Shown here piece after piece: positions 17,764-26,409 of a stretch of 64,000 nucleotides of DNA (position 1 is the first letter of the stretch; each line of letters starts with the position of its first letter). Position numbers and translations under genes: made by a program. Below the pieces are notes generated by a model. That model did not search any database. It had not been told where the DNA came from and worked only from the letters and a program-made list of their open reading frames with translations. The stretch is from Mesonia sp008017825 (GTDB taxonomy: Bacteria > Bacteroidota > Bacteroidia > Flavobacteriales > Flavobacteriaceae): contig NZ_VRLS01000052.1 in assembly GCF_008017825.1 (NCBI RefSeq), positions 248,001 to 312,000 of the forward strand, read 5' to 3'.

Positions 17764-19020
17764 ATGGAATCAGTACAAGCAACAAAACAACGATTTGGAA
17801 TTATAGGAAACGATGCCGCTCTTAATCGCTCGGTAGAAAAAGCCATACAAGTGGCTCCTACCGACATATCGGTATTGGTAACTGGAGAAAGTGGTGTAGG
17901 TAAAGAAAGTATTCCTAAGATTATTCATTCTTTATCACATAGAAAACACGGCAAGTATATTGCTGTAAACTGCGGAGCTATTCCTGAAGGAACCATAGAT
18001 AGTGAACTTTTTGGACATGAAAAAGGTGCTTTTACCGGAGCTACACAAACTCGAAGCGGTTATTTTGAAGTTGCCGATGGCGGAACCATTTTTTTAGATG
18101 AAGTAGGAGAATTACCTCTTACCACTCAAGTTCGCTTATTAAGAGTATTAGAAAATGGCGAGTTTATAAAAGTCGGTTCTTCTAAAGTGCAAAAAACCAA
18201 CGTAAGAATTGTGGCTGCCACAAACGTAGAAATGTTTGAAGCTATAAAAAAGGAGAAGTTTAGAGAAGATTTATACTACCGTTTAAGTACCGTAGAAATT
18301 AACCTTCCCCCATTGCGCGAGCGTAAAGATGATATTCATTTATTGTTTAGAAAATTCGCTTCAGATTTTGCATTGAAATATAAAATGCCAGCGATTAAAT
18401 TAGACGATGCTGCTACGCAAATGCTGCTTAAATATCGTTGGGCGGGTAATATTAGACAATTAAGAAACGTTGCAGAACAAATATCGGTTTTAGAACAAAA
18501 GCGAGAAATTACTTCAGAAACCTTGCACGGATATTTACCTAACCAAGGCTCTAATCTTCCTGCAGTCATTAACGAAAAGAAAAAGGAAAGTGATTTTAGC
18601 AATGAACGCGAAATTCTCTACAAAGTTCTTTTTGATATGAAGAGTGACCTTAACGACTTAAAAAAACTGACGCTAGAATTAATGCGTAACGGTAATAATG
18701 ACGAGGTTAAGAATGACAATGAAAGTCTGATTCAAAAAATATATGGCGATTCTGAAGAGCAAGAACAATATGAAGAAGAGCTAGAAGAACAAATGGAAGT
18801 ACTTCAAATTCCAGAGAAAAACAATGCTTCTCTACAGCAAGATAAATACGCTTTCGCGGAAGAAATTGAAGAAGAAGAAACACTTTCTTTACAAGATAAA
18901 GAATTAGAACTCATCAAGAAGTCGCTAGAACGCCATAGCGGAAAACGAAAAGCTGCAGCCGATGAGTTAGGAATAAGTGAACGCACCCTATATAGAAAGA
19001 TAAAACAATACGACTTATAG
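17764..19020 (+). CDS. Sigma-54-dependent transcriptional activator without receiver domain
   Basis: AAA+ enhancer-binding protein that remodels RNA polymerase with sigma-54. It begins almost directly with the AAA+ core: Walker A GESGVGKE (41-48), the sigma-54 contact loop GAFTGA (88-93) and Walker B GGTIFLDEVGEL (106-117), then the R-finger region. There is no N-terminal receiver, GAF or PAS domain. A long acidic linker (about 250-375) leads to a Fis-type helix-turn-helix (ERHSGKRKAAADELGISERT). Its signal input and targets are unknown. Placement between miaB and lptE hints at an envelope-related role, but this is inference. Contains an exact copy of the CGCTTNCGCGGAA motif. Confidence 0.9.
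   Translation: MESVQATKQRFGIIGNDAALNRSVEKAIQVAPTDISVLVTGESGVGKESIPKIIHSLSHRKHGKYIAVNCGAIPEGTIDSELFGHEKGAFTGATQTRSGYFEVADGGTIFLDEVGELPLTTQVRLLRVLENGEFIKVGSSKVQKTNVRIVAATNVEMFEAIKKEKFREDLYYRLSTVEINLPPLRERKDDIHLLFRKFASDFALKYKMPAIKLDDAATQMLLKYRWAGNIRQLRNVAEQISVLEQKREITSETLHGYLPNQGSNLPAVINEKKKESDFSNEREILYKVLFDMKSDLNDLKKLTLELMRNGNNDEVKNDNESLIQKIYGDSEEQEQYEEELEEQMEVLQIPEKNNASLQQDKYAFAEEIEEEETLSLQDKELELIKKSLERHSGKRKAAADELGISERTLYRKIKQYDL
18849..18861 (+). repeat. Iterated motif CGCTTNCGCGGAA, copy in sigma-54 activator gene
   Basis: Exact copy, N = T, read on the plus strand. In the gene it codes A-F-A-E. Confidence 0.75.
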
Positions 19021-19034
19021 AATCTCCTTTTACT

Positions 19035-19541
19035 ATGATAAAAAATTTAAAAATTAGTTTTTTAGCCAGTATAGCTTTACTTCTTTCTAGCTGCGGTATT
19101 TACTCTCTCTCTGGAGCCGATATTGGAGATGCAGAAACCTTCCAAGTCAATTTTTTTCAAAACAACGCCAGTTTAATTGAGCCGGGGATTGATAGAATTT
19201 TCACCAATCAATTGCAAGATTTTATTAACGGGCAAACCAGTTTAAATTTAACCAATGAAGGAGGAGATCTAATTTACGAAGGGGAAATTACGCAATACTA
19301 TATTGCGCCTATGACCTCTACTAGTCAAAATACAGCAGCTCAAAACCGATTAACCATAGCGGTAAATGTTAGATTTTTCAATAACAAACAACCTGAAAAG
19401 GATTTTGAACGAAGTTTTTCTTTCTATTATGACTATCCTGCAGATGAGCAATTAGTCGGCTCTACCTTAGATACCGCATTAGAAGAAATTTACTTAAGAA
19501 TTAACCAAGATATTTTTAATGCTTCTTTAACCGATTGGTAA
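19035..19541 (+). CDS. lptE: LptE family lipoprotein (LPS assembly)
   Basis: Small outer-membrane lipoprotein, the plug partner of LptD in lipopolysaccharide insertion. Signal peptide with lipobox LLLSSC puts the lipidated Cys at residue 20. The sequence after it, GIYSLSGADIG, and the FxNxxxLIEPGI-like start of the fold match the Bacteroidota LptE family (168 residues). Fourteen bases after the sigma-54 gene and eight before the next gene, so clearly in the operon. Sequence conservation in this family is low, so the symbol rests partly on context. Confidence 0.8.
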   Translation: MIKNLKISFLASIALLLSSCGIYSLSGADIGDAETFQVNFFQNNASLIEPGIDRIFTNQLQDFINGQTSLNLTNEGGDLIYEGEITQYYIAPMTSTSQNTAAQNRLTIAVNVRFFNNKQPEKDFERSFSFYYDYPADEQLVGSTLDTALEEIYLRINQDIFNASLTDW

Positions 19542-19548
19542 TTTATTT

Positions 19549-20355
19549 ATGACAAAAGAAGAGTACATCTCGCACTTAGAAAACAATCCGTCGTTGCCAG
19601 AAAGCAGTTTGAGGGATTATCAACTTTTGTTGGAACAATTTCCTTATTTTCAATCTGCCAGAGCCATTCAACTAAAAGCTTTAAAACAGCATCACAGCTT
19701 TAATTATAACCTTGAACTAAAAAAGACTGCAGCTTACACCACTAACCGGGAAGTTTTATTTGATTACGTTATTTCTGAAAGTTTTAATCAACAAGAGGTT
19801 TCAGAAAAAATAAAATATAGAACTCATCTAGAGAATGAGAAAGATGAAAATTTAGAAATGAACTTAACGGAAGCCAATCAGGTATTAGATCCGTATTTAT
19901 TTCAAGAAGTTTCTTCTAAAGAGGAAGAAATTGAACAGGAAAAGGTAGAAGAAGATGCTTTAGAACAAGGTAAACCTTTAGAATTCACCTCTAGAGAAAA
20001 GCATTCTTTTACTGAATGGCTCCAACTTACCTCTTCGAAACCTATTAAGCCAATTGACAAAAAAGAGGATATTTCCCAGAGATCTAACGATAATTTTAAG
20101 TTAATTGATGAATTTATTGAGAAAAAACCTAAAATTATTCCTTCAAAAGAACATCAAGCTAAACCGATTAAAATTAGTTCAGAGCCTACCAATACAAGCT
20201 TAATGACTGAAACTTTGGCTAGAGTTTACTTAGAACAGAAAAATTATTCTAAAGCAATTCAAGCATTTAAAATATTAATTTTGAAAAATCCCGAAAAAAG
20301 TGGTTTATTTGCAGACCAAATTCGAGCGATCGAAAAATTACAAGAAAACAAATAA
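19549..20355 (+). CDS. TPR-like protein of unknown function
   Basis: A 268-residue protein with no signal peptide and no membrane helix. The N-terminal part (about 1-85) is helical and hydrophilic. The middle (about 90-205) is strongly charged and probably disordered. The C-terminal LARVYLEQKNYSKAIQAFKI (about 224-243) is a single recognisable tetratricopeptide unit, followed by PEKSGLFADQIRAIEKL, which resembles the next repeat helix. Such proteins mediate binding rather than catalysis. It lies between lptE and secG and starts three bases before secG. I do not recognise a named function. Confidence 0.7.
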   Translation: MTKEEYISHLENNPSLPESSLRDYQLLLEQFPYFQSARAIQLKALKQHHSFNYNLELKKTAAYTTNREVLFDYVISESFNQQEVSEKIKYRTHLENEKDENLEMNLTEANQVLDPYLFQEVSSKEEEIEQEKVEEDALEQGKPLEFTSREKHSFTEWLQLTSSKPIKPIDKKEDISQRSNDNFKLIDEFIEKKPKIIPSKEHQAKPIKISSEPTNTSLMTETLARVYLEQKNYSKAIQAFKILILKNPEKSGLFADQIRAIEKLQENK

Positions 20356-20357
20356 CA

Positions 20358-20690
20358 ATGAATACATTTACAATATTTTTAGTCTTAATCGTTATCGTAG
20401 CATTTTTGCTTGTAGTCGTTATCATGGTGCAAAATCCTAAAGGAGGAGGGTTATCTTCATCTTTTGGAGGAGGAGGTACCCAAGTAGGAGGTGCTCAAAA
20501 CACCACCAACTTTTTAGATAAAAGTACCTGGACTCTAGCTACAGTACTGTTAGTGCTAATATTATTATCTAATTTAGCAATAATGGATGGTAATGGAGTT
20601 GCAGAATCTAGAATTATGGGTGACGACACTCAAACTACTGTTCCTGCAGAAACTCCAGCTTCTAACGACGAAGGAGGGATTAGAGAATAA
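20358..20690 (+). CDS. secG: Preprotein translocase subunit SecG
   Basis: Small inner-membrane subunit that assists SecYEG export. Two helices (about 3-23 and 56-75) flank the family signature VVIMVQNPKGGGLSSSFGGG, after which comes TQVGGAQNTTNFLDKSTW. A short acidic tail extends to residue 110. It closes the miaB operon; a strong terminator follows within about 20 bases. Confidence 0.95.
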   Translation: MNTFTIFLVLIVIVAFLLVVVIMVQNPKGGGLSSSFGGGGTQVGGAQNTTNFLDKSTWTLATVLLVLILLSNLAIMDGNGVAESRIMGDDTQTTVPAETPASNDEGGIRE

Positions 20691-20707
20691 AACTTATTAC
20701 CTTATAT

Positions 20708-20748
20708 AAAAATGCCATCTGTCTTGTGACAAGATGGCATTTTTTTTT
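20708..20748 (+). terminator. Terminator after secG
   Basis: Hairpin with arms AATGCCATCT and AGATGGCATT followed by eight T. It separates the miaB-secG run from groESL. Confidence 0.88.
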
Positions 20749-20752
20749 GCCC

Positions 20753-20784
20753 TTGACAGATGAAAATCACTTGGCATAATTTTC
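20753..20784 (+). promoter_or_regulatory. Candidate groESL promoter
   Basis: TTGACA (20753-20758) with CATAAT 16 bases later resembles a classic bacterial sigma-70 promoter. The same TTG with TAATTTTC 21 bases on also fits the Bacteroidota form loosely. No CIRCE repeat (TTAGCACTC-N9-GAGTGCTAA) is visible, so HrcA control is not supported. Confidence 0.45.
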
Positions 20785-20835
20785 GTCTGTTATGTTTCAA
20801 CTATGAAAATAATTTTTAACTAAAATATTAAAACA

Positions 20836-21111
20836 ATGGGATTAAAATTTAAACCTCTAGCTGATAGAGTTGTCGTAGAGCCTGCTGCTGCAGAAACTAA
20901 AACGGCATCTGGTCTTTATATTCCAGATTCTGCCAAAGAAAAACCACAACAAGGTAAAGTCGTAGCTGTTGGTAAAGGTACCAAAGATCATGATATGACA
21001 GTAAAAACAGGAGATGCTGTTCTTTACGGAAAGTTTTCTGGTACAGAGCTTAAGTTAGATGGGAAAGATTATTTAATTATGAGAGAAGATGAAATCTTAG
21101 GAATTCTATAA
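20836..21111 (+). CDS. groES: Co-chaperonin GroES
   Basis: Heptameric lid of the GroEL folding chamber. The 91-residue sequence has the family start KFKPLADRVVVEP, the mobile loop region ETKTASGLYIPDSAKEKP and the end MREDEILGIL. It precedes groEL by 62 bases without a terminator, the usual bicistronic arrangement. Confidence 0.97.
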   Translation: MGLKFKPLADRVVVEPAAAETKTASGLYIPDSAKEKPQQGKVVAVGKGTKDHDMTVKTGDAVLYGKFSGTELKLDGKDYLIMREDEILGIL

Positions 21112-21173
21112 TTCTCATCTCTAAAATTTAATTCTAATTATTCGAAACATACGTTTCAACAAAAAAAATAAAA

Positions 21174-22811
21174 ATGGCAAAAGATATAAAATTTGATATT
21201 GAAGCACGCGACGGGATTAAGCGCGGAGTAGATGCTTTAGCAAACGCAGTAAAAGTAACTTTAGGACCAAAAGGTCGTAATGTAATTATTAGCAAATCAT
21301 TTGGAGCACCAGTAGTTACCAAAGATGGAGTTTCTGTAGCAAAAGAAATTGAGCTAGAAGATCCTTTAGAAAATATGGGAGCTCAAATGGTAAAAGAAGT
21401 AGCTTCAAAAACCAACGATTTAGCAGGAGATGGTACTACTACCGCTACTGTATTAGCACAAGCTATCGTAAAAGAAGGTCTTAAGAATGTAGCAGCAGGA
21501 GCTAACCCAATGGATCTAAAAAGAGGGATAGACAAAGCTGTTGAAGCTATTACTAAGGACTTAGCAAAGCAAACTAAAGAAGTAGGAAGCTCTTCAGATC
21601 AAATTAAGCAAGTAGCTTCAATTTCTGCTAACAATGACGAGTTAATTGGTGAGTTGATCGCTGAGGCTTTTGCTAAAGTTGGAAAAGAAGGAGTGATTAC
21701 TGTAGAAGAAGCAAAAGGTACTGAAACTTATGTAGATGTTGTAGAGGGAATGCAGTTTGACAGAGGATACCTTTCTCCATATTTCGTTACTAATAGCGAA
21801 AAAATGACTACAGATTTAGAGAATCCTTACATCTTGATTTTTGATAAGAAAATCTCTACGATGAAAGATTTAATGCCAATTTTAGAGCCCGTAGCACAAA
21901 GTGGTAAGCCTTTATTAATTATTGCTGAAGATGTTGACGGAGAAGCTTTAGCTACTTTGGTAGTGAATAAATTAAGAGGTTCTTTAAAAATTGCTGCTGT
22001 AAAAGCACCAGGATTTGGAGATCGTAGAAAGGCAATGTTAGAAGATATTGCTATCATTACTGGTGGCACAGTAATCTCTGAAGAAAGAGGTTTCACTTTA
22101 GAAAATGCAACTCTAGAACAACTTGGAACTGCAGAAAAAGTAAGTATCGACAAAGACAATACAACTATCGTAAATGGATCTGGTGATAATGATACTATCA
22201 AGAATCGTGTGAACCAAATTAAAGCACAGATAGAAAGTACTACTTCAGATTATGACAAGGAAAAACTTCAAGAACGATTAGCTAAACTTGCTGGTGGTGT
22301 TGCTGTACTATATGTAGGTGCTGCTTCAGAAGTTGAAATGAAAGAGAAGAAAGACCGTGTTGATGATGCTTTGCACGCAACGAGAGCTGCTGTAGAAGAA
22401 GGTATAGTTGCTGGTGGAGGTGTTGCTTTAGTTAGAGCTAAAGCTGTACTAGATAAGCTAAAAGCTGATAATACTGATGAAGGTACGGGAATTCAAATTG
22501 TAGCTCGCGCTATCGAATCTCCATTAAGAACTATTGTTGAAAATGCTGGTGGAGAAGGTTCTGTAGTGATCAATAAAGTTTTAGAAGGTAAGAAAGACTT
22601 TGGTTACGATGCTAAAACTGAAACTTATGTAGATATGTTGAAAGCAGGAATTATAGATCCTAAAAAAGTAACACGTGTAGCTTTAGAAAATGCAGCTTCT
22701 GTAAGCGGTATGATCTTAACTACAGAGTGTGCATTAATTGATATTCCTGAAGAAGGAGCTGGTGGTGGTATGCCACAAGGAATGGGTGGCGGTATGCCAG
22801 GAATGATGTAA
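21174..22811 (+). CDS. groEL: Chaperonin GroEL
   Basis: Double-ring ATP-driven chaperonin, 545 residues. Landmarks: TLGPKGRNVII (about 30-40), AGDGTTTATVLAQ (85-97) with the ATP-site aspartate, FDRGYLSPYFVTN (about 203-215), and VAGGGVALVRA (about 411-421). The C-terminus ends in the Gly/Met repeat tail (GGMPQGMGGGMPGMM), typical of the major housekeeping GroEL. Followed by a strong terminator. Confidence 0.98.
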   Translation: MAKDIKFDIEARDGIKRGVDALANAVKVTLGPKGRNVIISKSFGAPVVTKDGVSVAKEIELEDPLENMGAQMVKEVASKTNDLAGDGTTTATVLAQAIVKEGLKNVAAGANPMDLKRGIDKAVEAITKDLAKQTKEVGSSSDQIKQVASISANNDELIGELIAEAFAKVGKEGVITVEEAKGTETYVDVVEGMQFDRGYLSPYFVTNSEKMTTDLENPYILIFDKKISTMKDLMPILEPVAQSGKPLLIIAEDVDGEALATLVVNKLRGSLKIAAVKAPGFGDRRKAMLEDIAIITGGTVISEERGFTLENATLEQLGTAEKVSIDKDNTTIVNGSGDNDTIKNRVNQIKAQIESTTSDYDKEKLQERLAKLAGGVAVLYVGAASEVEMKEKKDRVDDALHATRAAVEEGIVAGGGVALVRAKAVLDKLKADNTDEGTGIQIVARAIESPLRTIVENAGGEGSVVINKVLEGKKDFGYDAKTETYVDMLKAGIIDPKKVTRVALENAASVSGMILTTECALIDIPEEGAGGGMPQGMGGGMPGMM

Positions 22812-22835
22812 TCATTTTCATTCAACAACCTATAC

Positions 22836-22871
22836 AAAGAAACCCACTTCAATGAAGTGGGTTTCTTTTTT
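22836..22871 (+). terminator. Terminator after groEL
   Basis: AAAGAAACCCACTTC, loop AAT, GAAGTGGGTTTCTTTTTT: a strong GC-containing stem followed by T. Confidence 0.92.
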
Positions 22872-22898
22872 ATGATTATTTAGCTTACGCTGAATTAA

Positions 22899-22931
22899 AT
22901 AAAAAAAGGCTACCCTTCGAGGTAGCCTTTA
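22899..22931 (-). terminator. Terminator after clpX
   Basis: On the minus strand AAAGGCTACC, loop, GGTAGCCTTTTTTT. It faces the groEL terminator; between the two lies only AT-rich sequence with a two-mismatch copy of the iterated motif (22882-22894). Confidence 0.9.
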
Positions 22932-22951
22932 TAACTTTAAAGAAAGTTCTG

Positions 22952-24184
22952 CTAAGAAACTGCCTTTAACTTTTTAATCGTGCTTTTGTCTAACGCTTTT
23001 TCCGCGTAAGCTTTAGTCACTTTTAATTCTTTCTCTTTACCTTCTGGCATTTCGAACATAGCATCGGTTAAGATAGCTTCGCATAAAGAACGTAATCCTC
23101 TAGCTCCCAACTTATACTCAATAGCTTTTGTAACGATATAATCTAACGCACCATCGGTAACACTAAACTCTATATCGTCCATCTCAAACAACTTTGTATA
23201 TTGTTTAATCAAAGAATTCTTAGGTTCAGTTAAAATAGCCCTAAGCGTTTCTTCATCAAGCGGATTCATATAGGTTAAAACAGGAAGTCGCCCAATAATT
23301 TCAGGAATCAATCCGAAGTCTTTTAAATCTTTTGGAATAATATATTTAAGGATATTATCCTGTTCAATAGTATCTTCAGATTTAGAAGCACTATACCCTA
23401 CGGCTTGTAAATTAAGTCGTTTAGTAATATTTTTTTCAATTCCGTCAAAAGCCCCTCCAGCAATAAATAAGATATTCTCTGTATTTACTTCAATAAATTT
23501 TTGATCAGGATGCTTTCTTCCTCCTTTAGGCGGCACATTTACTGTTGTACCTTCTAAAAGTTTTAGTAAAGCTTGCTGAACTCCTTCCCCACTCACATCT
23601 CTAGTAATAGAAGGGTTATCGCTCTTTCGTGCAATCTTATCTATCTCATCAATAAAAACAATACCTTGCTGAGCTTTTTCCAGGTTATAATCTGCAGCTT
23701 GCAATAATCTTGTTAAAATACTTTCTACATCTTCTCCTACATAACCTGCTTCTGTTAAAACCGTAGCATCAACAATTGCTAAAGGCACATTAAGCATTTT
23801 TGCAATGGTTTTTGCCATTAAGGTTTTACCAGTACCTGTTTGCCCCACCATAATGATGTTACTCTTCTGGATCTCGATATCATCATCACTTTTAGGTTGT
23901 AGTAAACGCTTGTAGTGATTGTAAACCGCTACAGAAAGTACTTTCTTGGTATACTCCTGCCCAATGACATAATCATCTACAAAACTTTTAATGGATTTTG
24001 GTTTGCGTAATTTAAACTCCGTAGAAAGTTCTAGTGCTCCTTCTTGTTTCGATTCTTCCACCACGATGCCGTGAGCTTGCTCAATACAGCGATCACATAT
24101 ATGTGCATCCAAGCCTGCAATTAACAAACTGGTATCTGGTTTCTTTCTTCCGCAAAACGAACATTCTAATTCTTCTTTCGCCAT
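22952..24184 (-). CDS. clpX: ATP-dependent Clp protease ATP-binding subunit ClpX
   Basis: AAA+ unfoldase that feeds proteins to ClpP. The N-terminal zinc-binding domain has four cysteines (C8, C11, C30, C33). Walker A is VGQTGTGKT (about 112-120), Walker B VFIDEIDKIAR, and the sensor/arginine-finger part RLPVLTYMNPLDEETL is present. Length 410 is normal. Ten bases downstream of clpP, so co-transcribed, and ended by the terminator at 22899-22931. Confidence 0.97.
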   Translation of the reverse strand: MAKEELECSFCGRKKPDTSLLIAGLDAHICDRCIEQAHGIVVEESKQEGALELSTEFKLRKPKSIKSFVDDYVIGQEYTKKVLSVAVYNHYKRLLQPKSDDDIEIQKSNIIMVGQTGTGKTLMAKTIAKMLNVPLAIVDATVLTEAGYVGEDVESILTRLLQAADYNLEKAQQGIVFIDEIDKIARKSDNPSITRDVSGEGVQQALLKLLEGTTVNVPPKGGRKHPDQKFIEVNTENILFIAGGAFDGIEKNITKRLNLQAVGYSASKSEDTIEQDNILKYIIPKDLKDFGLIPEIIGRLPVLTYMNPLDEETLRAILTEPKNSLIKQYTKLFEMDDIEFSVTDGALDYIVTKAIEYKLGARGLRSLCEAILTDAMFEMPEGKEKELKVTKAYAEKALDKSTIKKLKAVS

Positions 24185-24193
24185 ATCTATCCT

Positions 24194-24880
24194 TTATGCT
24201 TTGATTTCTCCTCTTGTTAAAATTTCATCAATCATACCGTATTCTTTAGCTTTATCTGCTTTCATCCAGTAGTCACGGTCACTGTCTTCGTGCACTTTAT
24301 CATAATCTTGCCCACTGTGCTTAGCTATAATATTGTATAACTCTTGCTTTAAGGTAAGAATTTCTCTTGCGGTAATTTCAATATCACTTGCTTGACCTTG
24401 AACACCTCCTAATGGCTGGTGAATCATAACTCTAGAATGTGGTAATCCGCTACGTTTTCCTGCAGCTCCGGCGCATAATAATACTGCTCCCATTGATGCC
24501 GCCATACCTGTACAAATAGTTGCTATATCTGGCTTTATAAACTGCATCGTATCATAAATTCCTAATCCTGCATATACACTTCCTCCTGGAGAGTTAATGT
24601 AGATTTGAATATCTTTATTAGCATCTGTACTCTCTAAAAAAAGCATTTGAGCCTGTACAATATTTGCTATTTGATCGTTAATCCCTGTTCCTAAAAAGAT
24701 AATTCTATCCATCATCAATCTAGAAAAGACATCCATAGCTACCGCATTCATTTGTCTTTCTTCAATAATATTAGGTGTCATCCCAGTAGGTGTCATACTA
24801 CTTACTATTTTGGAATAATAGTTTGGATTAATCCCTTGATCTTTGGTCGCAAATTTTTCAAATTCTTTTCCGAAATCCAT
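24194..24880 (-). CDS. clpP: ATP-dependent Clp protease proteolytic subunit ClpP
   Basis: Serine protease forming the 14-subunit chamber served by ClpX. The nucleophile is in GMAASMGAVLL (about S129), the histidine in RVMIHQPLGG (about H154) and the aspartate in DSDRDYWM (about D203). At 228 residues it is longer than E. coli ClpP; the extra part is an N-terminal segment of about 30 residues before TPNIIEERQM. Its start is not independently fixed, but extended ClpP proteins are common in this phylum. Upstream lies the tig terminator. Confidence 0.96.
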   Translation of the reverse strand: MDFGKEFEKFATKDQGINPNYYSKIVSSMTPTGMTPNIIEERQMNAVAMDVFSRLMMDRIIFLGTGINDQIANIVQAQMLFLESTDANKDIQIYINSPGGSVYAGLGIYDTMQFIKPDIATICTGMAASMGAVLLCAGAAGKRSGLPHSRVMIHQPLGGVQGQASDIEITAREILTLKQELYNIIAKHSGQDYDKVHEDSDRDYWMKADKAKEYGMIDEILTRGEIKA

Positions 24881-24928
24881 ATTTTTTTTTGTTTGTGGCT
24901 TTAAAAAGCCCTGTGTTTATTGACTAAA

Positions 24929-24963
24929 AAAGGCGTTATCCCATATTGGTTTAACGCCTTAAA
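24929..24963 (-). terminator. Terminator after trigger factor gene
   Basis: Minus strand AAGGCGTTAAA, loop, ATAACGCCTTTTTT. Located between tig and clpP, so clpPX needs its own promoter or read-through. Confidence 0.82.
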
Positions 24964-24987
24964 TATAAGTATTAATTCTATAAAAGA

Positions 24988-26310
24988 CTACCTGTAAACT
25001 TCCTTAACAAAATTTTCGTAAGTCATCTCCTTTTTATCCAAGTTGATGTTTTCTTTGTAGAATTCTAATAACTTTTGGTTCATCACTTGCTCAGATAATT
25101 TCTTTACCTCATCTTGGTTAGAAAGTACTCTTGCAGTAATATCATCTAAATCTTTTTCTGAAGGATCCATCTGACCGAATTGCGCCATTTGCATTTTAAT
25201 ACGGTCTCTAGTAATCTCTTTAATTTCATCAAATTGAACTTGAAGATCGTTATCTTGAACTAATTTCCCTTCAATTAACTGAAAACGTAAACCTTTTTCA
25301 CTTTTTTCGTACTCTTCTTTAGCTTCTTCTGCTGTAAGTTGCTTTTCCCCACTTACTTGAATCCATTTTTGTAAGAATTCCGCCGGAAGGCTAAAGTTTG
25401 TATTTTCAATTAAACGCTCTGTTACATCGTTTAACAACTGCTGATCGCTTTGTTGTTTAAACTGATTTTCTGCGTCTTCTTTTATTTTTTCTTTAAGTTC
25501 AGTTACCGTTTTCACGTTCCCTTCACCAAAAAGCTTATCAAATAATTCTTGATCCAATTCTGCAAGCTCTTGTTGATTAACTTCTGTAATTTCAAAAGTA
25601 ACCTCCACATCTAAATCGTGTGCTTTATCGTGTTCTACCTTTAAGAATTCGATAAGATCGTGATCATCTTCAAAAAGACTTTTTGTTTTTAAACTGATTG
25701 TGTCACCTACTTTCGATCCCACAAATTTATTTAAATTTCTTTTACCTTTTAGCTTTTCTAATGGAAGAGTGGTCGTATTTTCAATTCCCTCTTCTTCATT
25801 TTTAAAAGTACCAGCAACAACATCTCCTTCTTCAACTTCTTCTTTAGAAACTAATTTCCCGTACTGCTTTTGGATGGTTTTGATTTGATTATCAATCATC
25901 TCCTCATCTGCAACAATTTGGTATTGTGTGATAGCCTCTTTAGTTTTTAAGTCTACATCAAATTTTGGAGAAAGACCTAATTCAAACTCAAAAGAATAAT
26001 CATCTTGTTGCCAATCGAAGCTTTCTTGCTCTTTTGGTAATGGATTTCCAAGGATCTCTAATTTCTCTTCAGTAATGTAGTTATTAAGAGATTCCTGTAA
26101 AATTTTGTTTACCTCATCAACTAATACAGCTTGACCGTATTGTTTTTTCACCATTCCCATAGGTACATGACCTTTTCTAAAACCAGGAATGTTAGCCGTC
26201 TTACGGTAATCTTTTAAAATCTTCTCTACTTTTGGGTTGTAATCATCTTTTTTGATATCAACCTTTATTACAGCATTTAGCTCGTCTATATTCTCTCTTG
26301 TAATTTCCAT
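24988..26310 (-). CDS. tig: Trigger factor (ribosome-associated chaperone)
   Basis: Binds nascent chains at the ribosome exit tunnel. The N-terminal ribosome-binding domain carries a recognisable signature NIPGFRKGHVPMGMVKKQYG (E. coli form GFRxGKVP), about residues 39-58. The middle FKBP-like domain (about 145-250) is divergent: the usual aromatic active-site pattern is hard to find, so prolyl isomerase activity is doubtful. The helical C-terminal arms fill the rest. Length 440 is normal. Preceded by a good promoter at 26337-26367 and followed by a terminator, so probably expressed alone. Confidence 0.93.
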   Translation of the reverse strand: MEITRENIDELNAVIKVDIKKDDYNPKVEKILKDYRKTANIPGFRKGHVPMGMVKKQYGQAVLVDEVNKILQESLNNYITEEKLEILGNPLPKEQESFDWQQDDYSFEFELGLSPKFDVDLKTKEAITQYQIVADEEMIDNQIKTIQKQYGKLVSKEEVEEGDVVAGTFKNEEEGIENTTTLPLEKLKGKRNLNKFVGSKVGDTISLKTKSLFEDDHDLIEFLKVEHDKAHDLDVEVTFEITEVNQQELAELDQELFDKLFGEGNVKTVTELKEKIKEDAENQFKQQSDQQLLNDVTERLIENTNFSLPAEFLQKWIQVSGEKQLTAEEAKEEYEKSEKGLRFQLIEGKLVQDNDLQVQFDEIKEITRDRIKMQMAQFGQMDPSEKDLDDITARVLSNQDEVKKLSEQVMNQKLLEFYKENINLDKKEMTYENFVKEVYR

Positions 26311-26336
26311 GCTTAAAACTTCTAAATTTTGGAGTG

Positions 26337-26367
26337 CAAAATTACAATTTATTTACCTGCCAACCAA
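26337..26367 (-). promoter_or_regulatory. Promoter of tig
   Basis: Minus strand TTG (26365-26367), 20 bases, TAATTTTG (26337-26344): full match to the Bacteroidota consensus, 26 bases before the ATG. Confidence 0.6.
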
Positions 26368-26409
26368 GTTTTTAATTAACTTGATGACGTGATTTTTATT
26401 TTACGGAAG

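Noticed and set aside
20785..20835. CIRCE operator before groES
   Set aside because: I found neither TTAGCACTC nor GAGTGCTAA arms.
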